This document shows, one piece after another, positions 18,935 through 30,092 of a DNA stretch of 64,000 nt (positions within the stretch are counted from its first letter, which is position 1; each line of letters opens with the position of its first letter). A program made the position numbers and the translations under genes. The DNA is from Pilatotrama ljubarskyi (Eukaryota; Basidiomycota; Agaricomycetes; Polyporales; Polyporaceae): positions 151,664 through 215,663 of the forward strand of contig MU277690.1 of assembly GCA_022385805.1 (NCBI GenBank). Reading direction: 5' to 3'. Under the pieces are notes generated by a model. That model saw only the letters and a list, made by a program, of their open reading frames with translations. It was not told the origin of the DNA and made no database searches.

Positions 18935-21900
18935 CTACTGCTGGGGAGGCGCTTCGAAATCCGGGGCATAGCGCATTTGTACATCTGGATCTTGGACAGC
19001 ATCCATCCAATTGAAACCTATCCGACGTCAGATAAGCTCTCCTGGGATATAGACGGCCGTCGCTTACCTGGAAGGACCATGTTCGACCAGTTCGGGTCAG
19101 TCAAAGATTGCATTGATTGCAAAAGGTCGTGATCGAACGGAAGTGGAGGAGAGTAGAGTTCCGTCGAGTCGATCATCTGGCCATGTTGGTCGGGATATCC
19201 AAGCTCAAGACCTTCAAACATCTGCGCATCCGCCGAGGATATCTGTCCGAAATGCTGCGGCTCCTTCGCTCCGGTCTGCTCTGGAGGCGGTTGCGGCACA
19301 TTTACAGGGGTAGGAGGCATCGGGGAGGAGGAACCTGGCCGGCTGTCTGGGGTGGACGGCGAAGGTGCAAGAGGCTTGGTAGATCTCTTCAATGCGTTCG
19401 GCGAGTGGTCAATGCTGGCGAGCGGCGTCTCTAGGAGTCCTTTGAGGAAGCGCGAATACAGCTTAGGCCCATGTCTTTCATCGACCGCAACGTCTGAAGA
19501 GCCCAGGAAATCGGCGACTTCCTCCACCAACTGCCGGATCTCGACCCGGGTTTCGCGAGGGATGTGCTGTGCATATCTTGGATGGAGGGTCTAAGAGAAT
19601 GTCAAACTCATGAAGTACTCCAGATATTGAGACGGGGTACCTTGATTAGAAACGCGCATGTGAAGGTCACAAACACGGATTCTGCATCAGGGCCGTGTCG
19701 CAGGTATATCCCTGCAATTAACCAGGTGAGCACACCCCCGGTCTCGGCACTATGCTTACTCACTCATACGAGGAGAGCCAAGTTCGTCCAGCAGTGTCCT
19801 GATTAGGCTCTTGGACGCACGCAGACACTATTGAGACGTGTCAGAGTACTCAGGCGCCAGTCAACATGGTCGCTCACCCTCCAGAAAAATGCATCGCTGA
19901 ATCCTTGCGAGGTCTCCCTCCCGAACGTATGCTGGAACGCGAAGGAGAGGACTGTCATGCGCGCGTAGCTATATGCAAGCTTCAACAGGCTTGTCCGGAA
20001 CTCGCACACTACTCCCTCGAAGTTGGCCTCCTTGATGCGAGCGAGCCAGGTTTCGCCTAGCTTCGCGAGCTTGTCATCGAATGTGCTCGCCACTTCGGTA
20101 ACGTCGAGGTTCTGCATGAGGAAACCCGTGATCCCAACGATGTTCTAACAAACTAGAGAATGCATATAATACCTTGTTGAGACCAACGGGATGCTCGGGG
20201 TCGCTGAAGATGGTGAATCGGTACTCGGCCAAAACCTTCAATTCCGCGTTGTACGCGCAAAGGTGGATGTCGAAGCCCGGCATATTGTATGGCGAACTCT
20301 TCCACCACCATTCGGAATGGCTCGCGACGTAGTCCGTGTTGCTGATAACGGGTGCCTTGCCGTACTGCGAACTCATGGACCGATCCAGGTTGAAGCAGTT
20401 CAGCCATGTGCGCGTCCGGTTCAGCATCTCACGCGCGTGTTGCTCGTTCTTGGCCTCAACCGTGTTCGGGTGGTGGAGGTTTAGGTCAGTGGCGATCCTG
20501 AAAACGCGACGAAGGGAATGTTAAGTGAATCAGGCGGACTATGTAAGGGAGACTTGCCGTATTGCAAGGCCAAGATACACCCAACATCGGTCCTCCTCCC
20601 ATTTCCTTGCCGGTACGGGGTACAGGCTGAGTAGAATGTACGCTTGAACGGTCTCTACGCTCTTCTGGCCACCGATGAGTGTCGACCCCGCAGCCAGGCG
20701 GGCGCAGTTCATCGCTCGTTGATAAAGGTCCGGGCGTTCGGGATAGAATCGTGAAGCAATTCCACAGACTATATGCCAAGTCAGATATTGAGACGGAGAC
20801 GACTGCAAGATGACTGACCAACGGTGAATAGAAATGGACTCCTCCAGTAGGTCCTCTGAGCGGTATACAACACAGGATCTAGTAATGATACAGATGGATT
20901 GATATAGTCGAAAAATCTGCAGCATTGCGTTAATGTGAGGGATGAACAGCAGGTAGTAAGAGCCGGCGCACATATTGAACAGCTTCTCCACCTCCGCCGG
21001 GCTCACAAGGCCGCTGCGTAGTATATATGGCGTCTGGTGTTGCGTATACATGATCGCACGGTCGGGTCCCGGACCTGACGACAGTTGAGGTCATCGAGCG
21101 AAAAGCACCATGAATGGACCTACTGGAAGCGCGGAAGTAGTCGTCGTTCGCCACGCCATACTCGTTGTCATCAACTGTACTGACGCTCCGGCTCCGACTC
21201 GACCTACGGCTCTTGGACGCCCTTAAGCTGAGATTCGCTAACATCCCGATTGGCGCGGCCTCGTTGGGCAGTATCGCGAGCTTCTCTCCTTGCCGACTCT
21301 TCTTCCTGCGTGAGCTGCGTGTTCGTGCCCCCTCAGAGCTGGGTGCGCCGCTCTCTTCAGCGGCTTGATCAGATGGTCGCGTGCGCCCGCGGGAGACCGG
21401 ACGCTCTCCCTCCTTCGCATCCATGTCCTCCACCTCAACATGAATATTGCTTTCGTCTCCACCCTGACTCTGCTCTTGAGCTTGCGTCTCGCCCTCCTCA
21501 GCTTCATCTGACGAGCTGCTGTCCTTCCAACCCAGGACATCTTCGCCCAGCAAGTCCTTCGTCACTCCGGGCCCGCCCATATTGATATACCCGCCAAACG
21601 CCTCGATCGACTCTCGCGCCTTGGCGATCCAGTCGAGCACATCCGGCTTCGTGATATGGTCCGTTGCAGGTTCGGGCGTGCCGATGTCGGACGCCGTCAG
21701 CTCGCTGGTGGTCGCGGACATTGTAGATGGATGGTCTGCGGAATGTGAGGGAGAGGGCGCATTGTCACGGGCCTGGGACTTCTCTCCGGCGCGCTTGTTG
21801 GCTTCTTCGAGCTGCTTCATGAGCTCCTCGATCTTCGTCGCCTGTTCGCGGATCTGACCCAGAAGCAAGTCTCTCCGCCTGTATGCGCGTTAGCATGCCG

Positions 21901-23040
21901 GACATTAGCATGAGGATGCGAGCATTGCATACGGAGGTGCGCGGCGCTTCTTGCGGCCAGGGATGATACACTCGTGACCGCCGTTCAGACAGCGCTTGCA
22001 GATGTCTGGGTTGGTCTTGAACTCGCACTTGACCTACACAGCCGACATTAGGGCACCGTGTTGAGTGGCGTGTGGATATATGCGTACCTTCAAGGCCTTG
22101 CATCGCGCGCATGCTCCCGGACTAGGAAGTAGTCAAGGCACGAAGGGCGAGTCAACGGCAATCTCACTCACGGCTTGGCAGGTTTCGCCTCGTCCTTCGA
22201 CTGCTGCCCACCCTCTGAACGATCGTCCCCATCCACCGACGACGCTTCGCCATCGCCCTCATCGAGCGCACGCTGCCGCTTCGCCGCATGGAGCGCTGCG
22301 GACGCGTCTCCCAGCTGCATGTGCGCCTGCTCGCGATACGGCGTCCCCGGCTGGACCGACATGCCGTACTGGCCCATATTAGCGTTCTGCATAAAATTGG
22401 GGGTGACCGGCGTCCCAGCGTTAGAAAACGCCGGGCGGGGGTGCGCTATTTGCGGGTCTCCTTGGAATGTCCGGACGGTCGGTGTTAGGCCGGACGCAGA
22501 GCCAGCGCGGGAATGCTGGCCCACACGCGTGGTCTGGCCCTGGCCGGGGAGGTTCGGTTGGAAGGCGAAGGGGGACTCGCGGGTGTAGAATGGAGAGCTC
22601 GGCATGGATTGGCTCGCACCGTCTCCGTACGGCAGGCCCGAGGGATGGAATGGCTGACCTTGGCCTTGCTGAGGGAAGTTGGTTCCTTGCTGCTCGGGGT
22701 AGTACTGGCCTCCCCCGAACATCTGCTGGTCGTGAAACGGTTGTTGCTGTGGCTGTTGCTGCTGCGGCTGTTGGTGTTGGTGAGGATCGGGGAAAGTGAA
22801 CGGATAGTCGCTTTGCCCGCCGAACGGCCGGCTGAAGTTTACTGGAAAGCCTGCGCTCTGCTGCGAGGCGTGGCGATCCATCTGTGGTGGTGGTTGGAAG
22901 TCGCTCTGCAGGATGGCAAAGCGGGAAGGATCTATGTCGTACTCCGTCTCGAGTTGCAGGGGTTGAGAGGGAGCGGCTTCCGAGTGGGACTGTGGCCAGT
23001 CTATGTCAAGAAACTGGGGATGGGGCGGATGGTTTGACAT
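18935..23040 (-). CDS. Zn2Cys6 fungal-specific transcription factor
   Basis: Thirteen exons (23040-22172, 22121-22088, 22033-21933, 21878-21124, 21074-20972, 20916-20819, 20768-20558, 20497-20173, 20144-19878, 19827-19770, 19711-19641, 19590-19068, 19017-18935) give 1165 residues. The cluster has Cys at 294, 297, 304, 313, 316 and 323 (spacing 2-6-8-2-6), a canonical binuclear zinc cluster, and is split by an intron after ARCKALK. The linker RKKR and a heptad helix (IREQATKIEELMKQLEEANK) follow. Residues about 600-920 carry the middle homology region (SLLDPVLYTAQR, IASRFYPERPDLY, CFNLDRS). The N-terminus is Gln-rich from 22740-22800. The ATG at 23040 is used because the upstream frame has none. 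It is a nuclear DNA-binding regulator; targets are unknown. The adjacent transporter gene, convergent at 155 bp, is one candidate. One intron is GC-AG. Confidence 0.88.
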
Positions 23041-24294
23041 GATGGGCCTCCTCAAGTGTAATGTAGAGATGTCTGCAATCTATGCGTCGGATCGAGACGC
23101 GTCTTGCAGTTAAAAGAACGACCCTGACTGACCGCGGGGCTGATTGTGGGATTGACCGTCTCAGGTGGGTATTTGGCGAGTAACACGGCTTGCGTGATCT
23201 GCAGACATCCATCAGGTGTGAGCACAACGCGTCGCACAGGCGCAGCGCTCACGATGTGAACAATAACGAACCTGGGATCCGTCCTAAGCCCACCGACTGA
23301 GTACGGTATAGCAATACGGTCTAGGATGCGACAGGACAGCCTTGCACTCTCAGAATGCCGAGCAATACACGATGGCTGGCGGCGGTAGTCGTGGTCGCAG
23401 AGCAAGTTCTTTGTGAGCGGCTCTCGACCTAGTCCCGGTCTATCCAGGATTCAAGATCAATGTTGCCCCTGTGCGGTTGTTGGCGGGTAGTCGCCGTCTC
23501 GAAGGTGCTGCCCGTGAGATCTTGAGAGCCGAGAGATATAGCGCAAGAAGACGATCTGTCAGTGTAGTGTTGCGAGCGTGTCCAAGAGATACAGTATGCT
23601 GCGAGTGGGTCGAGAAGATGATGAGCTCCGGATGAGCAGTGCGTACGATGTACCCGGTCGGCGTCTGCGGGCGTCCATACCATATAATTTACGCTAGGCA
23701 CCTCATAGTACCGCCGGCAACACACGCCCATCACACTGTGAGTCCGAATGCCTCGCAGAATGCTTTTCCAGGGTTTCCCTCCCCTGCTGTACTTACACGA
23801 GAAGACTCGAGGAAGGCTGATTGAATAGGTCTGCTGGTTGGGAAGGACACTTACGCCCAATCTCACGCGGGCCTGGGCGTGATCAATCAATGATGTGCTG
23901 CAAGATCCCGAGACCAACGCAGTAACATGTATTTCTTCGTCGATCGCAGGCCGACATCAGTGCCATGAGCATACTGCTTGGATTCTCGCAGTATGCATAT
24001 GACACGCAGAAAAGCGGCCATCGCCATTGTTTGGGTGGTTTAGACAGACCTACTTAAGTAGTGTGCTACCTGTGCGCACACCCCGAACGAGAGAGAGAGA
24101 AGTCTGGCATCAGCCACCGAAACAGCAATGACGTCACTTCCGTAGGTGTGCTCCTCCGATAAGGAGGCTGGAATAGCTCGAAAGTGACTCCAGCTTATCT
24201 GTCCACGCAGACCATGTCGACTGCGATGTTTGTAGATATACTTGCCCATCTCACAGACTCTCACTTGCCGTGTGTGTAGAATCGTGCGGCTCAG
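23041..24294. promoter_or_regulatory. Divergent intergenic region between transcription factor and SDR gene
   Basis: These 1254 bp separate two divergent starts. No open frame with splice structure was found. The stretch 24030-24060 contains CTACTTAAGTAG, a perfect 12-bp palindrome, and 24228-24240 has TGTAGATATACTTG near the SDR start, a weak TATA-like site. Otherwise nothing was recognised. Confidence 0.4.
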
Positions 24295-25808
24295 ATGCTC
24301 TCCTATGCCCTGTCGACCTGCTATGCAGCATTGTCAAGAGTGCTCGAACCTCTCGCCAGCGACCATAAGTCGAGCGAGCCTGTCAAAGTCTTCCTAGTCG
24401 GGGCAACAGGTTTAGTAGTGCATGGCGCAATCAAGCGGGTTCCGACAGATCTGATTTCGCACCTTCGATCCTCAGGTTATGTGGGAGGAGCTGTCCTCAC
24501 GAGTCTCCTGGAAGCCAAGAAAGCATCGGACTTCGACGTGACTGTTCTGACGCGCAGTTCGGAGAAGGCGGAGAGGTTTGAACATTTCGGGGTGAAATCA
24601 GTAGTAGGGTCACTAGACGACGTCGACAAGCTCGAAGCCATCGCCGAGGAGTCTGACGTTGTCATCGAATGTGTATGTATGCAAACGATGGCTGCCCGTA
24701 AGGCGGGAAGACTGATCTTCTCCAGGCAGATGCGGACCACATCCGATCGACTAAAGCATTCTTGGCTGGGTTCAAGAAGAGACACCGAAGGACAGGAAAA
24801 GTGCCTCTCCTGATCCATACGGTACGAGCAGCAGATCAGAGCCCGAAACTATGCTGACATGGACTGCAGTCGGGAACGGGTATGTGAAGTAAGATGTCGC
24901 AGCACTCCGTGCCTCCACTCTGACCATACCTACGCAGCCGTCTTGAGCGACAACGCTGCGGGTATGCATGGCACCGACACGATCTACTATGACTCTGACC
25001 CAGAGCAGCTGGAGACAATCCCGACTACTCAGCCGCATCGCACGGTGGATCTGACAGTCGTAGCCGCCGACAGAGAGGGTACAGCGTGTCCTGCCAGTAC
25101 TCTCATCAACGTGAGCACTGACGTGACATGCCAGGTTATGTCAAGACGCACATTGTCTTGCCCTCGACGATCTATGGACTCGCCTCGGGGCCGCTCGTGG
25201 ACGCTGGCGTCATGAACCCGCGCTCGCAACAGATTCCCGCCTTGATCAAAGCAAGTATGGATCGCCGTCAAGCCGGGATGGTAGGAGCGGGGAGGAACTT
25301 CCATCCCAACGTGCACATTGATGACGGTATGCTTCCCGCCGTGTGTCGATCCGCGCGGGGCGGCGCTGATTGTGGGCGCGTGGCCCTTTATAGTGGCGCA
25401 GTTATACCAGACAATTCTCAAGACGGCTTTATCTGGCGCAGACATCGGGCACGGAAGGGAGGGCTATTACTTCGCCGAGAACGGCGAGCACACCATGCTC
25501 GAGGTCGCGAAGGTTATGGGCGCGGTGCTGAAGGACATGGACCTCGCGGACACGGCGGAGCCCTCGACGTTCACCAAGGAAGAGCTTGGCAAGTACTTCG
25601 GAGGCGTGAGTGTGCAGGGATTGCTCCGCTGCGAGCGCGACTGAGGTCTGACCGGATCACTCTGCAACAGTCCGAGAGCCTGGGAACGAACGTCCGCTGT
25701 CGGGCAGAGCGGTCCCGCGCCATCGGTTGGAAACCTCTGAAGACGACTGAGGATATGCTGGCCAGTATCGGGCCAGAGATTGAAGACATCCGACAAGGAG
25801 AGCGGTAA
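24295..25808 (+). CDS. NAD(P)-binding extended SDR / epimerase-like protein
   Basis: Eight exons (24295-24409, 24476-24672, 24726-24821, 24870-24879, 24938-25078, 25135-25326, 25394-25605, 25671-25808) give 366 residues. The Rossmann motif VFLVGATGYVGG spans the first intron, giving the GxxGxxG of extended short-chain dehydrogenases. DSDVVIEC and LIHTSGTAVL supply the next strands, and LPSTIYGLASG with HPNVHIDD fits the epimerase/NmrA-like fold. A YxxxK pair is not certain, so catalysis as a dehydrogenase should not be assumed. The first intron is 66 nt and in-frame, so retention would insert 22 residues into the nucleotide-binding loop. Exon 4 is only 10 nt. Family members act on nucleotide sugars or serve as redox sensors; the substrate cannot be read from sequence. 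The next gene lies 1 kb downstream on the same strand. Confidence 0.85.
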
Positions 25809-26810
25809 TCGACCTGAGAGAGTCGCTCTCGAGCAGGGCATGGCGGTGGTCAGATATGATAGGAAGCGCCAGACAGGCAGGTACCATGATGTCGCTCGCG
25901 ATGCCCCTTATGGGCGGTGCTCAGACGTCCTATCACGATGTGAGCATATCGTCCACGAAGCTTGAGACCGCAGTTGCAGGTTGGTGAAGTGGTGAGGCCG
26001 CATGCCAGTATCAATGTTGGGTGGATGAAGAGTTCGAGAGCGCAGGAGGGCCTCCGAGGGTCATACAGGATATTGCTGGGCCAGCTCTACTCCCGCGGAT
26101 GTGATTGATATCGTGCTCACCAGGCCAGTCGAGGGTCAAACGGCCGCGGTATGATCATCACAGTTCGGTGGTGGGGGCCGTGCGCCGTATGATTTGAGGT
26201 GGTAAGGTGAGCAATTCTTCGCGCGCTTCCGAGTGCTCAGGAGTCAGCAACATCCTGTATTCCAGAGGCTCAGGCAAAACTGCTAGTACGCTCGAGGGTG
26301 GGTGAAAGAGGACAGCGACGGGCACGGTGCGGCCGCGACGTCTGTGTGGCGGGAGCGCAGGGCGGGCCGCATTGAGCCGGAAACGGCATGGTCGCGAACG
26401 GCGGTGATGGATGCCGGACGGCAGTTTCCATTTCGAACGGGCGCCTGTCGCGGTTCTGTTGTGTGATGGGCTGCTGAGGGCATCTTCGCCTTGCCCTGTC
26501 ATTCCCAGTCCCCCTTCCTCCACCGCACACTCCGTCGACCAAGACGACGAGGAGACTCCCGGCCCCGTCTTCCCCTCCGCGGGCAGCCTCCTTCTGCCCC
26601 TCCTCCTGTCCTCTCCTCCCAGGTGAGCCCGGCGATCCCTGCAGCCGCTGCATTCCCAACGATCACTCTAACTCGTTCCGTGCCCGTCACATCTCGCTTC
26701 GCAGCCCGTATTTCAGTCTCTAATCACCGCCCTGTCTCTCGCAGGCGGCTTCCCTCGTCGCTCCTTTCTCTCGTCCTCCACCCTGTCATCTCATCCTCCT
26801 CCAACACGCC
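25809..26810. other. Intergenic; long C/T-rich leader before membrane protein gene
   Basis: About 1 kb without a supported gene. From 26500 to 26800 the plus strand is strongly C/T-rich (CCCCTCCTCCTGTCCTCTCC and similar), which in basidiomycetes marks transcription start zones. Both strands show open frames because of high GC, but none has motifs or splice signals that make a protein. Confidence 0.45.
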
Positions 26811-28232
26811 ATGCGTATCGCGGCACCCCACCACAGAGTTCGCCAAGCTGACAACATCCCTGGTTTCTCTGGAGTCGCGACCGTTTCGACCGCTCCCGAG
26901 GGGACTGCTCTGGCCTTCGACACAGCAGCAGCGTCCATACAAATCACCGGTAGCGCCCCACCTCTCGTGCCAGGCGGGCAGGCGATCACTATCACAAGCT
27001 CGTCCGCCGCCACCTCGACGCCTTTACCCACAAGCTCTGCGACAGTAGCCGCCGATGCGTCGTCTGCAGCCTCGAAAAGCCATCAGATTCCGCTAGGCTC
27101 CGTCATCGCTATCTGCGTAGGCGCATTCATAGGCGTCGTAGCCATCATTTGCCTCGCGTATGCTTGGTTCAGGCGTAAAACCGACAAGCTCTCCGCGGCC
27201 GCACGGAGGAACGCCGAGGGCGAGGCGGAGCAGCAGCGCAACCGCGGCAAGGACTTCAACAAGCTGAGGGACTCCGAGAAGCCCAAGGGCGGCGACGCCC
27301 CCCCTCCCTCCCCGGGGACGCGTGAGCCTATCCTGGATTCGGACGAGAAGAACTTCTCGATGTTCAAGAAGTCCCCGAGCATCCGCACCGCGTACACGAC
27401 CAAGACGACGACGGACGAGGACCAGTTGATGGACCTGCCCAAGCTCGACTTCACAAAGTACCACCCCTCACTCGCACAGGAGCTTGCGCTCGAGCACCCG
27501 GACAAGCCGTTTGCCGCGCGCCAGGAGAGCGGTGTTTCGTGGGATGGCGAGACGCTGGGCGACGACTCTTTCCTCTCCATGCGCTCCGTGCGCGTCGAGT
27601 CCGGTACGATGTCGCCTACGATGGTCATGGCCAAGATGACGCCGCCCGCGACTGCCTCTGCCATCCACCGCTGGGAATCTGCCGAGGTGCTCAACGCGGA
27701 CGAGGAAGCGGCCATCGCTGCGCAGTCGCGCAACCCCTTCGCCGAGATGGCGGAGGAGCGTCGCTCACGAAACAACCCGTTCTTCAACGCGCAGGAGATG
27801 AACCGGAACAGCAGGGCGATCCGCAGTCGGAGTAACAGTCGGGCCAGCCGTACTAGCCGCGCTCAGAGCCTTGTCCGCCCCGACAGTCGGGTGACGATGC
27901 CAAATACGAACCCCTTCTTGGAACTCCAAGAATCAGTCCCGGTCTCCGCCATGGACTCTTACACGCCCGACGCCCTGTCGCCGAACGCGGGCCTGCCGCT
28001 CAAGCCCTCCGTCGCCAGTGGAACGTCCGCACAAGCCTTCGGCGGCAACGACCGTGCCATGGCCTCGCTCATTGCTGCGCTGGATCTCTCGAAGGAGGAA
28101 GTCGAGGAGCGACTGCGTGTCGTCTCGATGCAAGGCTCGACGATCTCCGCGTACTCCGAGAACGATGAGTCGGACATCGCCACCGTGCGGGAGTTCCCGC
28201 TCCCGCCAGGAACGACTGCGCACTCGCCTTAA
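26811..28232 (+). CDS. Single-pass membrane protein with Ser/Thr-rich ectodomain (hypothetical)
   Basis: One intronless frame of 473 residues from the ATG at 26811. Residues 1-92 are rich in Ser, Thr and Ala (a run TSSSAATSTPLPTSSATV), a likely O-glycosylated outside region without a clear cleavable signal peptide. A single transmembrane segment lies at about 95-118 (LGSVIAICVGAFIGVVAIIC), followed by a basic stop-transfer WFRRK. The cytoplasmic tail of 350 residues is charged, with Ser-rich and RSRSNSRASRTSR basic stretches and repeated NPF motifs (RNPFAEM, NNPFFN, TNPFLEL), which elsewhere bind EH domains in endocytosis. A type III single-pass protein with such a layout resembles fungal mating/stress-sensor-like or Mid2-like proteins, but no named family is evident. 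Three NPF motifs suggest endocytic sorting. Confidence 0.75.
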   Translation: MRIAAPHHRVRQADNIPGFSGVATVSTAPEGTALAFDTAAASIQITGSAPPLVPGGQAITITSSSAATSTPLPTSSATVAADASSAASKSHQIPLGSVIAICVGAFIGVVAIICLAYAWFRRKTDKLSAAARRNAEGEAEQQRNRGKDFNKLRDSEKPKGGDAPPPSPGTREPILDSDEKNFSMFKKSPSIRTAYTTKTTTDEDQLMDLPKLDFTKYHPSLAQELALEHPDKPFAARQESGVSWDGETLGDDSFLSMRSVRVESGTMSPTMVMAKMTPPATASAIHRWESAEVLNADEEAAIAAQSRNPFAEMAEERRSRNNPFFNAQEMNRNSRAIRSRSNSRASRTSRAQSLVRPDSRVTMPNTNPFLELQESVPVSAMDSYTPDALSPNAGLPLKPSVASGTSAQAFGGNDRAMASLIAALDLSKEEVEERLRVVSMQGSTISAYSENDESDIATVREFPLPPGTTAHSP

Positions 28233-30092
28233 TCCAGGCGCCATGATCGCCATCGCCATCGCCATCGCCTCCTCACCTCCCCTTCACCTCCTTCCAGCGG
28301 GAGCTGTCCCGTATCCCTGAGCTGAGCGCGTGCGCCGCCGTCCCTTCCTTGTACAGCGCTTGACGCCCGCCTTTGCACCTCTTACCGCTACTTGCTACTC
28401 GAGTCTGGATGCACTCTACCCCCCGACCTCCTGATGTACGTGATACGTGGGTCATGATACGTTGACGCCCCAAGTCCCACCCCGCTGGCTGCTTAGCTCG
28501 CCCTCGGCAGGCACGGACCGTTCATAGTCGCTGTCGCTTCGTCTTCATATCCCCCCCGCCTCCCTGCCGCCCGTGCGTACCCCCCACCCCTTCAACAAGC
28601 CCCGCCACCCCCGTTCGTCCGTTACCCACAGGAGGGCTTGCGTTTTCTTCCTCTTCCCTCCTATGACTGCAGGTTTGGTTCTTTAGTGTACTACATATCG
28701 CTGATTTATTTATAATTCGCCGGGTCGGTCCGTCCCGTCGTAAAGTCGCTGGTAGCCCCCGCCGTCGTCGTATACGCCCCCCTCCCGCCTCGTCTACAAT
28801 TCGCTGCTCTCCCCCACTGGCCTCTAGTGGCTGCGGCTCGCTTCTTGGTCGGTGGTCGCACAACGTGCAGAAATAACCCACACATGGAGAATGAGAAGAT
28901 GAGGGTAGGACCTGAGAGGATGGTACAAGCGGTGAGTCACTGCGTGTGCTGCATCAGTTCAGGATTGCATGCTGGCTTCTGTACGGGTCGTCGGCGGTTT
29001 ATGTAAGACATCGACACGTCCATGACCCATACATTCCGAGACGCAGCATACATACTTGGTGCAGCGATGGCGTCACTCTGCGACAATTGCCGAAGTCGAA
29101 GAAGTCGTACGTATGTGCCTCGGGTATGACACCGCAAGCGACGCTTCGATGTCTCCGGCCTAACCGTCCGCCCGCCTGAAGCTCGGGAGGTGGCTCGTTG
29201 GACGACCGGTGTCTCATCGAACATCTGAACACGTCGTGCGCAGATGAGCACTAGGGTCATAGACGACTGAGACTGTCACTTCGGAGTGCGTACGGCTTGT
29301 GCGAGTGTCGAGTCTGTCGACTCGGCCCTAACAAGCCGCTTCTCTGGGGGATTGCATGAGGGTCGCTCTATGCGAGCCACCTCGTGGTGTCAACAGAACG
29401 ACTGCAATAGCATATTGTCGATGGCGTTTTCTTGAGATGGCCTGTCAGCGTTAACTGGGGTCATGTCAATGATTGGGTGGCAGCGCAAGCGGACGGGAAT
29501 AGACGCGGATTCTGAATCTGCCGCGTGCTGCTTCTCAGCACTGCGCGAAATGAGACCGTCGACGTTGAGCAAACCAGGCGCGACATCAGTAAGACATGCA
29601 CGACATGCTCGAATTCAAGGCGGCAAGAAGAGGAGAAGAGAGCAGCGAAGGCGCGTCGGGACGTGGAGATGGCTATGTATGGACGGGAGCATGTTCGGGA
29701 TCGGAGGTCGGCCCATGGTTACGGTACGCGTGCACGGTTCGGATGACGGTCTTTGCAATCTGCAGCTCGATGGCAACGCTCCCATATATGCGCCCGTTAT
29801 CCGCCCTTGTTCCCTCTCCCTCACCTCCTCCCTCAGCCCCCGCGGCCTCCTGTCCATCCCCGTCCCCGGCTTGCATACCCCGGCTGCATCTCTCCTAGGC
29901 GAGCCATCCCACCGGTCACGGGGAAGCCCACTTCATCACGTCTCGCATCTCGTTCAAGTCTCTGGACACGTTCCGACCCGCACATCCGTCATTCATTTGC
30001 TTCCACGCCATTCCTTTGTGACCGACACACCGCCCTGACAGACAGCACGACCCCTCTATCAATTCTTCCCTACAAACTCTGATTATTCCGAG
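28233..30092. other. Intergenic region of 1.86 kb, nothing recognised
   Basis: This is the longest gene-free gap of the conserved block. The start is a C/T-rich 3' UTR with CGCCATCGCCATCGCC repeats at about 28247-28270. The region 28520-28830 is C-rich. From 29750 to 30080 a C/T-rich leader precedes the SH3 protein gene. Open frames on both strands lack motifs and splice support. A small unrecognised gene cannot be excluded around 29460-29720. Confidence 0.4.
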
